Positions 37,528 to 46,535 of a stretch of 64,000 bases of DNA are shown one piece after another. The notes below the pieces were generated by a model. It saw nothing but the letters and a program-made list of their open reading frames with translations. It had not been told where the DNA came from and made no database searches. A program made the translations under genes and the position numbers. Numbering within the stretch: position 1 is the first letter of the stretch; the number at the start of each line of letters is the position of its first letter. This stretch comes from Sneathiella chinensis (GTDB taxonomy: Bacteria > Pseudomonadota > Alphaproteobacteria > Sneathiellales > Sneathiellaceae), in NCBI RefSeq assembly GCF_012720115.1, contig NZ_VNWN01000002.1, positions 124,001 to 188,000 of the forward strand, written 5' to 3'.

Positions 37528-38194
37528 CTTCAACCAGAATAACGTGCAATGTCTTCGGCCCGTGTGCCCCCATGATCAGGGTCTGTTCGATATCCGCTGT
37601 CCGGGACGGGCCGGAAATCAGGTTGACGGTCCGCGGCAGGGCTTCCCCGTGCGCGGCGCGAAGGGCATCCCATGCCTCCTCAAAGGCCCCGACCATATCC
37701 GAGACCTTCAACACGGCAATATGATTTTCCGGCAGGAAATTGACCGTGGACGGGGTTTCAGGGCCTGACAGCATCATCAGGGTCCCAGTCTCGGCGATCC
37801 CGGCAAAGGCCGGGGACAGGCCCACCATATCCTCTTCTGTACCGGCGCCCACAACAACCTCGATCATGGGAACCGTATCCCAGCCAAGACCGGTCAGGAT
37901 TTCCGACGGGGAGACCTTGATGCGGGTTGGCAGATTTTTCTGGCTCAGGTAATCCCGAATGCGTGCCGGAATATCGGCGGCGCTCGCAACCCGCTCGGTG
38001 GTGGCGCCCAGTCCTTCCATTTTTGTCTGGAACAGGTCAACCTGCCCCGCCTTTGGCAATCGGGAGCGTTCCGGCACAATATTGCGGGCATGATCGGCAA
38101 TCCGCTGTTTCAGAAGGTCTGCATCCGCCCCGGCAAGGGGACCACGCTTTTTCTGTGCCCGGATACGGCCCAGTATTTTCTCACGGGCAGTCAT
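37517..38194 (-). CDS. lutC: LutC/YkgG, LUD-domain lactate utilisation protein C
   Basis: 225 residues starting MTAREKILGRIRAQ at ATG 38194, which overlaps the lutB stop by ATGA; a longer in-frame reading would overlap lutB. The LUD domain includes GLSPAFAGIAETGTLMML, PSTVNFLPENHIAVL and NLISGPSRTADIEQT with a final VHGPK-like MGAHGPKTLHVIL. LutABC oxidises L-lactate to pyruvate, as in Bacillus subtilis. It is the third gene of the lutABC operon and overlaps smr downstream. Confidence 0.93.
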   Translation of the reverse strand: MTAREKILGRIRAQKKRGPLAGADADLLKQRIADHARNIVPERSRLPKAGQVDLFQTKMEGLGATTERVASAADIPARIRDYLSQKNLPTRIKVSPSEILTGLGWDTVPMIEVVVGAGTEEDMVGLSPAFAGIAETGTLMMLSGPETPSTVNFLPENHIAVLKVSDMVGAFEEAWDALRAAHGEALPRTVNLISGPSRTADIEQTLIMGAHGPKTLHVILVEDGT

Positions 38195-39618
38195 CAGCGT
38201 CCCTCCCGGTTGTGTTTTTTCCACTGTTCCATGAAGGTTTTCCCCTCTGGTGCTGGCAGATCCCGCACCGAGGTCCAGCCCTTGGCGAAGGGCAGGGACC
38301 GGATGCGCCCCTTGTCCCCGGCAATCATCGACAGGACCCGCGCCGCCAACCGGGTGGTCTGGCGATACAGCCACGGTCGCTTGGCAAAAAAGCCCCACCA
38401 TTCAATGGCCCAGCGATCCGGCTGCGGCCCGATCTGCTGTTCAAACGTCTTTTCCCGCCAGTATCGCAGGATTTTCGGCAAGGGAATGCGAACCGGGCAA
38501 ACCTCTTCACAGCGGCCGCAAAAGCTGGACGCGTTGGGCAAATGCCGCGCTTCTTCAATCCCCACCATCTGCGGGTTAAGCGCCGCCCCGATCGGCCCCG
38601 GATAAACCCAGCCATAACTGTGGCCGCCCACGGCGTGATAGACCGGGCAATGGTTCATACAGGCCCCGCAGCGGATACAGCGCAGCAGCTCCTGCAGCTC
38701 GGTTCCCAGCATTTCCGTGCGCCCGCCATCCAGCAGGACCACATGGAAATTCTCCGGCCCGTCGATATCGTCTTTCCGCTTCGGGCCTGTGGAAAAGGTG
38801 GTGTAGACGGACATTTCCTGCCCGGTGGCAGAGCGGGCCAGAACCCGCATCAGGGTGCTGGCATCCTCAAGGGTGGGGACAATTTTCTCCAGACTGGCCA
38901 CAACGATATGGGTCTTGGGCAGGGACTGGGTCAGGTCGCCATTGCCCTCGTTGGTGACAATCACCGTTGATCCCGTTTCCGCAATCAGGAAATTGGCCCC
39001 GGTTATCCCCACATCGGCGGTGACATATTTGTGGCGCAGCACCGTGCGCGCCTCTCCCACCAGCTTTTCCGGGTCTTCTTCCCGGTCCTGATAGCCATAT
39101 TGCTGGTGATGTTCGTGAAACAGGTCAGTAACCTGTTCCCGGGTCTTGTGCACGGCAGGGCCGATAATATGGCTGGGCGGCTCGTCCGCCAGTTGGATGA
39201 TATATTCGCCAAGATCGGTCTCGATGGGTTCAATCCCCTCGGAGGCGAGAAACTTGTTCAGGGCGATTTCCTCGGTGATCATGGATTTGCCCTTGGTCAC
39301 CGTCCGGGCATTGGCATCACGGCAGATTTTCAAAACCGCCTGCCGGGCTTCCTCGGCAGTGGAGCACCAGTGAACATGGCCCCCTTCGGCAACGACCTTC
39401 TGCTCGAAATATTCCAGATAGTAATCCAGATTATCCAGCACATGATCCTTGATCTCAGCCGCCTGATCCCGAAGGCTTTCGAACTCCGGCAACTCCGCCG
39501 CCGCATCGGCGCGGGCCGTGGTGAACGCCGTCCTGATCCGGTTCATCGCCGCCCGAAGATCCTCGTCCGCCATGGCCTCATGGGCGCTTTCCTTGAATTT
39601 CCGGCTTGTTACCTGCAT
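38194..39618 (-). CDS. lutB: LutB, iron-sulfur and LUD-domain lactate oxidase subunit
   Basis: 474 residues. The N-terminal LUD region includes TKGKSMITEEIALNKFL, DEPPSHIIGPAVHKTR and ETGSTVIVTNEGNGDL. Two 4Fe-4S-type clusters follow: CIRCGACMNHCP and CGRCEEVCPVRIPLP, each C-x2-C-x2/3-C-x3-C-like with a distal Cys-Pro. It is likely the electron-transfer core of the LutABC lactate dehydrogenase on the cytoplasmic side. The ATG shares one base with the lutA stop (TGATG), so the three lut genes are tightly coupled. Confidence 0.95.
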   Translation of the reverse strand: MQVTSRKFKESAHEAMADEDLRAAMNRIRTAFTTARADAAAELPEFESLRDQAAEIKDHVLDNLDYYLEYFEQKVVAEGGHVHWCSTAEEARQAVLKICRDANARTVTKGKSMITEEIALNKFLASEGIEPIETDLGEYIIQLADEPPSHIIGPAVHKTREQVTDLFHEHHQQYGYQDREEDPEKLVGEARTVLRHKYVTADVGITGANFLIAETGSTVIVTNEGNGDLTQSLPKTHIVVASLEKIVPTLEDASTLMRVLARSATGQEMSVYTTFSTGPKRKDDIDGPENFHVVLLDGGRTEMLGTELQELLRCIRCGACMNHCPVYHAVGGHSYGWVYPGPIGAALNPQMVGIEEARHLPNASSFCGRCEEVCPVRIPLPKILRYWREKTFEQQIGPQPDRWAIEWWGFFAKRPWLYRQTTRLAARVLSMIAGDKGRIRSLPFAKGWTSVRDLPAPEGKTFMEQWKKHNREGR

Positions 39619-40382
39619 CAGTCGTCTCCCTCACCAATGCCCCGCTCCTTGCCCATCCCGGCAAGGATTTCCGTAACATGCAGCACCTTCATCTTCTCGC
39701 CGCGACGATGCAGACGACCGGCAATATTCATCAGGCAGCCAAGATCACCGGCCGTGACCATGTCCGCCTTTGTGGCCAGCAGGTTATCGATCTTGCGATC
39801 CACCATTTCCTCGGAAATCTCGGGATACTTGATACAGAAGGTGCCGCCAAATCCGCAGCAGGCCTCCCGGTCCTCGGCCTCCACCAGTTCAAGGTCATCG
39901 ACCTCGTCCAGCAGTTTTCGGGGCTGGTTCACCACCTTCATTTCCCGCAGGCTGGAACAACTGTCGTGATAGGTGACTTTTCGGTCCAGTTTCACATCAT
40001 CCGGCTCGAAATCCATCACATCGGCCAGAAAGGACACCAGTTCATGGGTACGGGCGGCCAGATCCTCGGCGGCCAGCAACATGTCCGGGTCATCCTTGAA
40101 CAAGGCGGGATAATGTTTCTTGATCATCCCCGCGCAGGAACCGGACGGGGCCACCACATACCGATATCCCCGAAAGGCCTCGATCACGGCCGCGGCAATA
40201 TCACGGGTGGTTTTCCGATCCCCGGAATTATAGGCAGGCTGTCCGCAACAGGTCTGTGCGTCCGGTACCGAAACCCGGCACCCTGCCTGTTCCAGCAGTT
40301 TGACAGCCGCAAACCCGACCGATGGACGGTTCAGGTCCACCAGACAGGTGACAAACAGGGCAACTTCAATTTTTCCGCTCAT
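39618..40382 (-). CDS. lutA: LutA, cysteine-rich CCG-domain lactate oxidase subunit
   Basis: 254 residues from ATG 40382 (MSGKIEVALFVTCLVD); ATG 40391 adds three residues. Two CCG domains, CCGQPAYNSGD and CCGFGGTFCIKYPEIS, with matching upstream cysteines (TCLVD; SCSSLREM), are those of LutA/GlpC-like Fe-S subunits. It heads lutABC. A lactate permease is not visible nearby, nor is a LutR-type regulator, so control may be through the mltA operon or from a promoter in the 73-base gap before it. Confidence 0.95.
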   Translation of the reverse strand: MSGKIEVALFVTCLVDLNRPSVGFAAVKLLEQAGCRVSVPDAQTCCGQPAYNSGDRKTTRDIAAAVIEAFRGYRYVVAPSGSCAGMIKKHYPALFKDDPDMLLAAEDLAARTHELVSFLADVMDFEPDDVKLDRKVTYHDSCSSLREMKVVNQPRKLLDEVDDLELVEAEDREACCGFGGTFCIKYPEISEEMVDRKIDNLLATKADMVTAGDLGCLMNIAGRLHRRGEKMKVLHVTEILAGMGKERGIGEGDD

Positions 40383-40455
40383 GGGGGACACGCTTATCCT
40401 TCTGCTCCAGCCAGGCTGGAACTATACTGTGACAGCGTGTTTTTCGCCATATGGC

Positions 40456-41676
40456 TTAGCTGATTTTTTGGGCCTTGTGACGCTCTGCCACGGAATTGGG
40501 CAACAGGATCCAGTAGCGGCCGCCGGATTTCATGGCCCCCGCCCGATCATAGGCCATCTGGCCATGTCCCCAGAACACATCGCCGCGCACCGGACCGCGG
40601 ATGGCACCGCCCGTATCCTGCGCCATCATCAGGCGCCGAAACGGGGTCACTATGTCCGTATCGGGATTTTCCTGCAGTTCCGTTTCCAGCCAGATCGGTA
40701 CGCCAAGCGGCATCCATTTCCGGTCAACGGCCAAACTGCGTTCCGGTGTCAGTTCAACCCCTTGCGCCCCAATGGGACCACCAGTGTCCAGTTCCCGGAA
40801 AAACACATAGGACCGGTTCAGGCGCATCAGTTCATCGGCCTTGTCCGGGTTGGTTTCCAGCCAGTCGCGAATGGCCTGCATGGACATTTTTTCCTTTGTC
40901 ACATGCCCCTGCTCGATCAACGTCCGGCCAATGGCGTAATAGGGATGGCCGTTCTGTCCGGCATACCCGACCCGAAGGTCATTGCCGTCTTCCATATCGA
41001 CCCAGCCCGACCCCTGAATATGCAGGAAAAAGGCGTCGACCGCACTATCCACATAGACAATTTCAAGGTCCCGGTCATCTAGGGCCCCGGTCTCGATCTC
41101 GGTCCGGTCGAAATAGGGTTTCAACTGTCCATCCCGAACAAACCCGGCAATCCGCTGACCCCGCAAACTGTCCCGAAACGCCCCCAGATTGACCATCACC
41201 AGATCATCAGGGCGCTTCAAAAGGGGGGTGTTATAGGTTTCCGACTTTACGCGGCTGCCTTTCAGGCTGGCCTCGTAATACCCGGTGAACAGCCCGTCCG
41301 GCTGATCATTATTCCTGACGGAGAAGGGGGTGAAACGGGTTTCCACAAAACTGCGGATATCCGCCGCCTCACCGGACAGGGCCATGCCTTGCTCACAGAC
41401 GTCCTTCCAGTCACCGGCGGTTCCGGCAATATTCTGTCCGCCCATGGAGCGGCTGTCCGGCAGGGTCTGGATTTTTTCACAGGATTTTCCGAACGCGTCC
41501 AGAAACCCGGTAAAGCTGTCCTCACTCCAGCCATCAAGACGGGAAAAGTCGGACGCCTCCAGAACAAGCTGATCAGCGATTTCCTCTTCGGGTTGCAAGT
41601 AAGACCACAAAAGATAGCCGCCTGCGCCGACAACCGCGATGATACAAACCGCAAGGAACCAGTTTCTTGAACTCAT
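40456..41676 (-). CDS. mltA: MltA-type membrane-bound lytic transglycosylase
   Basis: Cleaves peptidoglycan glycan strands to 1,6-anhydro ends. 406 residues with an N-terminal membrane helix (about 5-26, FLAVCIIAVVGAGGYLLWSYL). No lipobox is convincing, so unlike E. coli MltA it may be helix-anchored. The MltA domain shows FTGYYEASLKGSRV, IQGSGWVDM, VFFRELDTGGPIGAQG and the catalytic-Asp region AQDTGGAIRGPVRGDVFWG (3D fold). It starts 28 bases after the Tim44-like stop, a conserved alphaproteobacterial pairing. Confidence 0.94.
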   Translation of the reverse strand: MSSRNWFLAVCIIAVVGAGGYLLWSYLQPEEEIADQLVLEASDFSRLDGWSEDSFTGFLDAFGKSCEKIQTLPDSRSMGGQNIAGTAGDWKDVCEQGMALSGEAADIRSFVETRFTPFSVRNNDQPDGLFTGYYEASLKGSRVKSETYNTPLLKRPDDLVMVNLGAFRDSLRGQRIAGFVRDGQLKPYFDRTEIETGALDDRDLEIVYVDSAVDAFFLHIQGSGWVDMEDGNDLRVGYAGQNGHPYYAIGRTLIEQGHVTKEKMSMQAIRDWLETNPDKADELMRLNRSYVFFRELDTGGPIGAQGVELTPERSLAVDRKWMPLGVPIWLETELQENPDTDIVTPFRRLMMAQDTGGAIRGPVRGDVFWGHGQMAYDRAGAMKSGGRYWILLPNSVAERHKAQKIS

Positions 41677-41704
41677 GCCCAGACCAAATATTACCGGAAA
41701 ACGA

Positions 41705-42397
41705 TCAGGATGCGCTGCGGGTGGTGATCAGCAACCAGTTCGGGTTGCGTGATTTCAGGTCGCGGGCAAATGTCCACAATTCGCGAACCTTGTGGGGGTG
41801 GGGATCGCCTGTCACAACCACGCCATCCTCGTCCCGCGTCATGGAAATCAGTTCCACTTCGAAACGGATGGTGATTTCGGCTTCCCGGCCTTCCAGCTGG
41901 GCATCCTCGATATCGGCGGAATTAATGAACAGGATATCCGTGCTCATCACATGGCCAGCCTGTTCGCGGTCGCTGATGGACTGTTCAAAACTGTTGTAAA
42001 CCTCTTCGGCCAGAAGGTCCTTCAGCATGGCGCGATCACCACTGGCAAAGGACCCGACAATGGCTTCATAGGCAGCCTGCGCGTTCTGAACGAAGATTTC
42101 AGGATTGAAATTGCGGTCCATAGCCTGAATCCGGGCCAGTGTCTGTCCTTTCGGACTGTCATCCACCGGCAGGGTCGGCTGGGCATATTCAACCCGGTCA
42201 TTCATGGGAATGACGTTATCCGTGTTGTCCTCGGCGCCTTTCTTGGCGCTTTTATCGAATTTGTCACGGGACAGTTCTTCGCGGGGGGACTGTTCGTGTC
42301 CCATGCGTTTCCCAAGGACACTCCGAAGTCTCAGGAAGATAAACGCAGCAATCATTGCCAGCAGAATGATGTCCAGGAACTGAAAACCTTCACCCAT
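41705..42397 (-). CDS. Tim44-like domain protein
   Basis: 230 residues. The N-terminal hydrophobic segment (FLDIILLAMIAAFIFLRL, 7-24) anchors the protein in the inner membrane. It is followed by a charged linker and a C-terminal Tim44-like domain (NPEIFVQNAQAAYEAIVGSF through HKVRELWTFARDLKSRNPNW). Mitochondrial Tim44 links the import channel to Hsp70; the bacterial homologues (TimA/YidB-like in the literature) are less well understood. It diverges from fxsA and secB, which handle membrane and export functions, so a role at the membrane is plausible. Confidence 0.9.
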   Translation of the reverse strand: MGEGFQFLDIILLAMIAAFIFLRLRSVLGKRMGHEQSPREELSRDKFDKSAKKGAEDNTDNVIPMNDRVEYAQPTLPVDDSPKGQTLARIQAMDRNFNPEIFVQNAQAAYEAIVGSFASGDRAMLKDLLAEEVYNSFEQSISDREQAGHVMSTDILFINSADIEDAQLEGREAEITIRFEVELISMTRDEDGVVVTGDPHPHKVRELWTFARDLKSRNPNWLLITTRSAS

Positions 42398-42570
42398 AAT
42401 ATTGTCTTTACACCAGTATCGAAAAAAGGAGCTGCCTTCCTATATACAAGTCTAGCAGTGTGGTAACTGTAGCGACTTCACGTTTTAAGGTCCAGCCACA
42501 TGGCATGCAGGAATTTAAAAACATTGCGCCTCTACCAAATAGATAGAAACCCAAGGAAGGATAAACAAGT

Positions 42571-43125
42571 TTGCCCCTGTTGTTTTTAGCAGCCCTGGTG
42601 GCCATTCCCGTTACCGAGATTTATCTTTTTATCGAGATCGGGGACGAAATCGGTGCCCTCAACACCATTATCCTGACCATTCTGACAGCGGTTGCCGGGA
42701 TGGCGCTGTTGCGTATTCAGGGACTGAGTGTCCTGATGAAGGCGCAGGAAAATCTTGAAAACGGGCAGTCCCCCATCAAGGAGGTTTTCAGCGGTATCCT
42801 GCTGGCCATTGCCGGGCTGTTCCTGCTGATCCCCGGTTTCTTCACGGACAGTATCGGATTTCTGTTATTCCTGCCGCCGCTGCGGGCCGCCCTTGCTGGC
42901 TGGCTTTCCCGCACCGTAACCCCATCGGGACGGGGTGGTTTTCACCAGACCCATTTCCACAGCCGCCGCTGGAACGGCAACGAGGAAACCATCATTGACG
43001 GGGAATATAATATCGTTGAGGAGGACGAGAAGACCGATCCTGCGGGCCGGTCCAACAGCGATCCCCGGCGTCTGGACAGGCCCGAGGGCGGACCCGATGA
43101 TAGTCCGTGGTCAAAAAACGGTTGA
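42571..43125 (+). CDS. fxsA: FxsA-family inner-membrane protein
   Basis: 184 residues starting at TTG 42571, about ten bases after GGAAGG; no ATG fits before the conserved N-terminus LFLAALVAIPVTEIYLFIEIG. It has three to four helices (about 3-22, 28-46, 75-98 and 99-112) with the FxsA hallmarks GALNTIILTILTAVAGMALLR and LLAIAGLFLLIPGFFTDSIG. The C-terminal tail is hydrophilic. E. coli FxsA overproduction counters F-plasmid exclusion of phage T7; its normal role is unknown. It diverges from the Tim44-like gene and lies 99 bases before secB. Confidence 0.92.
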   Translation: MPLLFLAALVAIPVTEIYLFIEIGDEIGALNTIILTILTAVAGMALLRIQGLSVLMKAQENLENGQSPIKEVFSGILLAIAGLFLLIPGFFTDSIGFLLFLPPLRAALAGWLSRTVTPSGRGGFHQTHFHSRRWNGNEETIIDGEYNIVEEDEKTDPAGRSNSDPRRLDRPEGGPDDSPWSKNG

Positions 43126-43224
43126 TTGACCCGCGTCGCGGGTTGTTCAGCGATCTGTAACATGCTAGCCAAGAGCAGACTTTAACGCCGGATAGGCACA
43201 AGTAAATTCTGGAGATAAATTGTT

Positions 43225-43713
43225 ATGTCAGAAAACGAAGCGGGTGCGGGCACACCTAACGCAGCCGAAGCCAATGAAGGACCGATGCTGTCCATCATTA
43301 CCCAATATATCAAAGACCTGTCCGTTGAAAATCCCAACGCCCCGAAAAGCCTGAACCCGGAACTGCCGGCACCAACGGTTGAACTCGGCGTCAATGTTCA
43401 GGCCAAGGCCCTGACACCTGAAAATTTCGAAGTTGAACTTCGCATTCAGGCAAAAGCCAAACATGGCGAGGAAACCGCCTTTATCGTGGAACTGGTCTAT
43501 GGTGGCCTGTTCCTGCTGAAAAATTTCCCGCAGGACGCCATGGAAATGATGTGCATGATCGAATGCCCGCGCATTCTGTTCCCGTTTGCCCGTCGCGTTA
43601 TTTCGGATTCCACCCGCGATGCCGGTTTCTCACCGCTGCAACTGGACCCGATCGATTTTGCCGGCCTGTTTGCCAACCACAAGGCCACACAGGGACAGGC
43701 TGGTAACGCCTGA
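43225..43713 (+). CDS. secB: Protein-export chaperone SecB
   Basis: 162-residue tetrameric chaperone that keeps precursors unfolded and hands them to SecA. The family core is clear: ITQYIKDLSVENPNAP near the N-terminus, VELVYGGLFLL, and ECPRILFPFARRVISDSTRDAGF, followed by PLQLDPIDFAGLF. A strong terminator follows, shared with the convergent dnaQ. The placement of secB beside dnaQ and fxsA is common in alphaproteobacteria. Confidence 0.98.
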   Translation: MSENEAGAGTPNAAEANEGPMLSIITQYIKDLSVENPNAPKSLNPELPAPTVELGVNVQAKALTPENFEVELRIQAKAKHGEETAFIVELVYGGLFLLKNFPQDAMEMMCMIECPRILFPFARRVISDSTRDAGFSPLQLDPIDFAGLFANHKATQGQAGNA

Positions 43714-43750
43714 TCTTCCGTGCATCAACGGTAAGCCGGATTTATCCATT

Positions 43751-43780
43751 AAAAAACGGGGCCAGCGCCCCGTTTTTTTT
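43751..43780. terminator. Bidirectional terminator between secB and dnaQ
   Basis: AAAAAACGGGGC (43751-43762) pairs perfectly with GCCCCGTTTTTT (43767-43778) around a CAGC loop. There is a T8 run on the plus strand and, read on the minus strand, a T6 run, so it can end both secB and dnaQ transcripts. Confidence 0.93.
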
Positions 43781-43806
43781 ATTCTGTATCCGAAACAATC
43801 AAATCC

Positions 43807-44475
43807 TTACTGCTTCCAGATCGGGTCCTTGATGGTTTCCAGAAAAGCCGTGTGGGCGGCCAGTTCGTCGTCCGTTGGTGCATGAACGCGGGGCGGACGG
43901 GCCCGGCTTTTTGCCGATGTCACCCGGCGCCCCTCGGCCTCTTCAGACAGGGAAAAGCCGCGCTGACGGCCGCCGCGCAGTTCCAGATAAACCTCGGCCA
44001 GCAATTCGGCGTCCAGAAGCGCGCCGTGCTTGGTCCGGGCAGAGTTGTCGATCTTGAACCGGCGACACAGGGCATCCAGGTTTGCCTGCGCGCCCGGGAA
44101 CATTTTCCGCGCCATGGCCACCGTATCAATGGCCCGGTCCATGGGAAGCGGCATCCGTTTGTGACGGATCAGTTCCGCATTGATGAATTTCATATCAAAT
44201 TCGGCGTTGTGGATAACCAGTTTGGCATCGCCGATAAAATCAAGAAACGCATCGATTTCCTGCGCCATTACCTTGTGTTTCTTCAGAAACTCCTCGGACA
44301 GGCCATGCACCTTGAAAGCCTCGGCAGGCATGTCCCGCTCCGGGTTGATATAGCGATGGAAAACCCGGCCCGTGGCCATGTAGTTATCCAGCTCCACACA
44401 GCCGATTTCCACAATCCGGTCCCCGGTGCTCGGATCAAATCCGGTGGTTTCCGTATCAAGGGCAATCTCACGCAT
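43807..44475 (-). CDS. dnaQ: DNA polymerase III epsilon subunit (3'-5' proofreading exonuclease)
   Basis: 222 residues. The DEDDh exonuclease motifs are intact: Exo I LDTETTGFD (D7, E9), Exo II VIHNAEFDMKF, and Exo III KHGALLDAELLAEVYLEL with the catalytic His before the Asp. The C-terminal tail beyond the exonuclease would contact the polymerase alpha subunit. The start overlaps the coaE stop by eight bases. It is the last gene of the minus-strand series ppsR-maf-aroE-coaE-dnaQ leading away from the predicted origin. Confidence 0.97.
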   Translation of the reverse strand: MREIALDTETTGFDPSTGDRIVEIGCVELDNYMATGRVFHRYINPERDMPAEAFKVHGLSEEFLKKHKVMAQEIDAFLDFIGDAKLVIHNAEFDMKFINAELIRHKRMPLPMDRAIDTVAMARKMFPGAQANLDALCRRFKIDNSARTKHGALLDAELLAEVYLELRGGRQRGFSLSEEAEGRRVTSAKSRARPPRVHAPTDDELAAHTAFLETIKDPIWKQ

Positions 44476-45064
44476 TTTTCAGCTCTTCCACCAGTTTTTT
44501 CACCTGTTCAAAGGTTTCTTCCTCGGAACAGTCCGTATTGATCACATGATGGGCGCGATCCCGCTTTTCCGCGTCGGGAAGCTGGCGGGCCAGAATGGCC
44601 TCGAATTTTTCCGCGCTCATGTCGTCACGGGCCAGAACCCGTTCTCGCTGAACCGGAGCAGAGGCACTGACCACAATAATGGTGTGGAAATTCTTTTCGC
44701 CGCCGGTCTCGAAAATCAGCGGTACATCAATCACCACCATGGAATGGCCGCTTTCCTCGGCATCGCGAATAAATTCGGCCCGGTCCTGTCCCACCAGCGG
44801 GTGAACAATCCGTTCCAGCCGTTTGATGGCGTCCTCGTTCCCGACCACAAGTTTGCTTAACGTCGGCCGGTCGACCCGGCCGTCAATGACAGCCTCGGGA
44901 AATTCCTGCTGGATCGGGGCCACCGCAATACCGCCGCGATCATAAAGTTTGTGAATTTCAGCATCCACATTATAGACCGGAATTCCCAGTGACTGGAACA
45001 TCTTGCCAACGGTGGATTTTCCCATCCCGATAGAGCCGGTCAGGCCGAGCAGTTTTATTGTCAT
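44468..45064 (-). CDS. coaE: Dephospho-CoA kinase
   Basis: Last step of coenzyme A synthesis. 198 residues with the P-loop GLTGSIGMGKSTV at 7-19, the adenylate-kinase-like DVPLIFETGGE, and VVVSASAPVQRERVLARD. It overlaps aroE by four bases upstream and dnaQ by eight bases downstream, so translation of all three is coupled. coaBC, catalysing earlier CoA steps, is in a separate operon at 4-5 kb. Confidence 0.97.
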   Translation of the reverse strand: MTIKLLGLTGSIGMGKSTVGKMFQSLGIPVYNVDAEIHKLYDRGGIAVAPIQQEFPEAVIDGRVDRPTLSKLVVGNEDAIKRLERIVHPLVGQDRAEFIRDAEESGHSMVVIDVPLIFETGGEKNFHTIIVVSASAPVQRERVLARDDMSAEKFEAILARQLPDAEKRDRAHHVINTDCSEEETFEQVKKLVEELKNA

Positions 45065-45915
45065 TTTTTCCCCAGTCCTTCCAAAACAAACTGTCTGAGA
45101 TCGTCATCCACATCGGGTTTCACCCCGAACCACGCCTCGAACCCCGCTTTTGCCTGATGCAGCAGCATGCCAAGACCATCAACGGTCTTATACCCCTTCA
45201 ACCGGGCCTGCTTCAACAGGGCGGTTTCCAGCGGCACATAGACAATATCCGTCACCACCGCGCCTGCCTTCAGGCCGTCCAGCGGCATGTCCAGTTCCGG
45301 TTGCCCGGTCATGCCAAGACTGGTGGTATTGACCAGCAAATCCACCGTCTCAAGGGCAGAGGCCCGCGCCTCCCACGGCAAGGGGACAACCGCACCGTCA
45401 TATTCCGCCGCGATTTCCTCGGCCCGCTGTAAGGTCCGGTTGCTCAGAAAAAGTCTGCTGATCCCCATTTCAAGACAGGCATGGATAATCGCCCGGGAAG
45501 CCCCGCCGGCGCCCAGGACAAGGGCCGTGCCCCCCTGAAACCGGTCAATATCCACATGATCGGCAAGTGAGTCCCGAAACCCGATCCCGTCCGTATTGCG
45601 GCCGATCAGGCGGCCTTCCTCGTCCAGAACCACCGTGTTGACGGCGCCGATGGCCTTGGCCGCCGGGTCCAGAATATCAACAATATCAAGGGCCGTTTCC
45701 TTGAGCGGGATGGTCAGGTTGGTTCCCCGAAACAGGATATCTTCCCGCGCATACTCCCCTTTCAGGGAGCGCAGGGTCTGTTCCAGAACCTCCGGTGTTA
45801 CCTCGCGGGCCACATAATCGGCGTCCAGACCATATTTCCGGATCCAGTATCCATGCAGGCGCGGCGACAGGGAATGGGAAATGGGCGATCCCATCACATT
45901 GGCTATTTTTTTCAT
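45061..45915 (-). CDS. aroE: Shikimate 5-dehydrogenase
   Basis: NADPH-dependent reduction of 3-dehydroshikimate in aromatic amino acid synthesis. 284 residues: substrate-binding region MGSPISHSLSPRLHGYW, catalytic Lys/Asp region LTIPLKETALDIVD and NTDGIGF, NADP-binding ALVLGAGGASRAIIHA with the NRT motif SNRTLQRA. The start overlaps the maf stop by four bases and the stop overlaps coaE by four. Confidence 0.97.
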   Translation of the reverse strand: MKKIANVMGSPISHSLSPRLHGYWIRKYGLDADYVAREVTPEVLEQTLRSLKGEYAREDILFRGTNLTIPLKETALDIVDILDPAAKAIGAVNTVVLDEEGRLIGRNTDGIGFRDSLADHVDIDRFQGGTALVLGAGGASRAIIHACLEMGISRLFLSNRTLQRAEEIAAEYDGAVVPLPWEARASALETVDLLVNTTSLGMTGQPELDMPLDGLKAGAVVTDIVYVPLETALLKQARLKGYKTVDGLGMLLHQAKAGFEAWFGVKPDVDDDLRQFVLEGLGKK

Positions 45916-46520
45916 GCAAGAAAGACCTTGTGACCGCGAAGGAAATCAATCAGGGGCAGCAGCGGCAGACCAAGAATGGAAAAGAAATCCCCATCCACCC
46001 GGTTAAACAACTGGGCGCCGTGCCCTTCCAACTGGTACGCCCCGACGGAGTGCAGGATATCCTCTCCGCTGGTTTCAAGATAATGGTCCAGAAACTCGGC
46101 AGAGAAATTCCGCATGGTCATTTTGGCCTCGTTCACATGATGCCAGATCACCGCACTGGTCTTCACCACACAAACCGCGTTATGCAAACTGTGCGTGCGC
46201 CCGCGAAGGGCCGCCAGATGGGCCTTGGCATGGGCCATATCCACAGGCTTGTCAAACCACACCTGACCACATTCCAGCATCTGGTCCGCGCCGATCACAA
46301 GCGCATTGGGGAAATCCTTGGAAATCCGCATGGCTTTCAATTCCGCCAGCGACACCGCGGTTTCCGAGGCGCTGACCCCGGCGGCATGCAGGGAATGCTT
46401 CATTTCATCCTCGTCCACGCGGGCGGGAAGGATGTCGAATTCCAGCCCGGCCTTCCGAAGCAGGTCGGCGCGGGCCGGACTGGCAGAGGCCAGAATGACA
46501 GGATCGTGGGATGGGGTCAT
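45912..46520 (-). CDS. maf: Maf-family nucleotide pyrophosphatase
   Basis: 202-residue house-cleaning NTP pyrophosphatase. The N-terminal signature ILASASPARADLLRKAG is at 9-25, GADQMLECG is central, and the late SGEDILHSVGAYQLEGHGA lies in the active-site region. Family members hydrolyse dTTP, UTP and modified pyrimidine nucleotides; the subfamily cannot be fixed by eye. It lies 15 bases after the ppsR stop and overlaps aroE by four. Confidence 0.94.
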   Translation of the reverse strand: MTPSHDPVILASASPARADLLRKAGLEFDILPARVDEDEMKHSLHAAGVSASETAVSLAELKAMRISKDFPNALVIGADQMLECGQVWFDKPVDMAHAKAHLAALRGRTHSLHNAVCVVKTSAVIWHHVNEAKMTMRNFSAEFLDHYLETSGEDILHSVGAYQLEGHGAQLFNRVDGDFFSILGLPLLPLIDFLRGHKVFLA

Positions 46521-46535
46521 GACTTCAAACCATGG

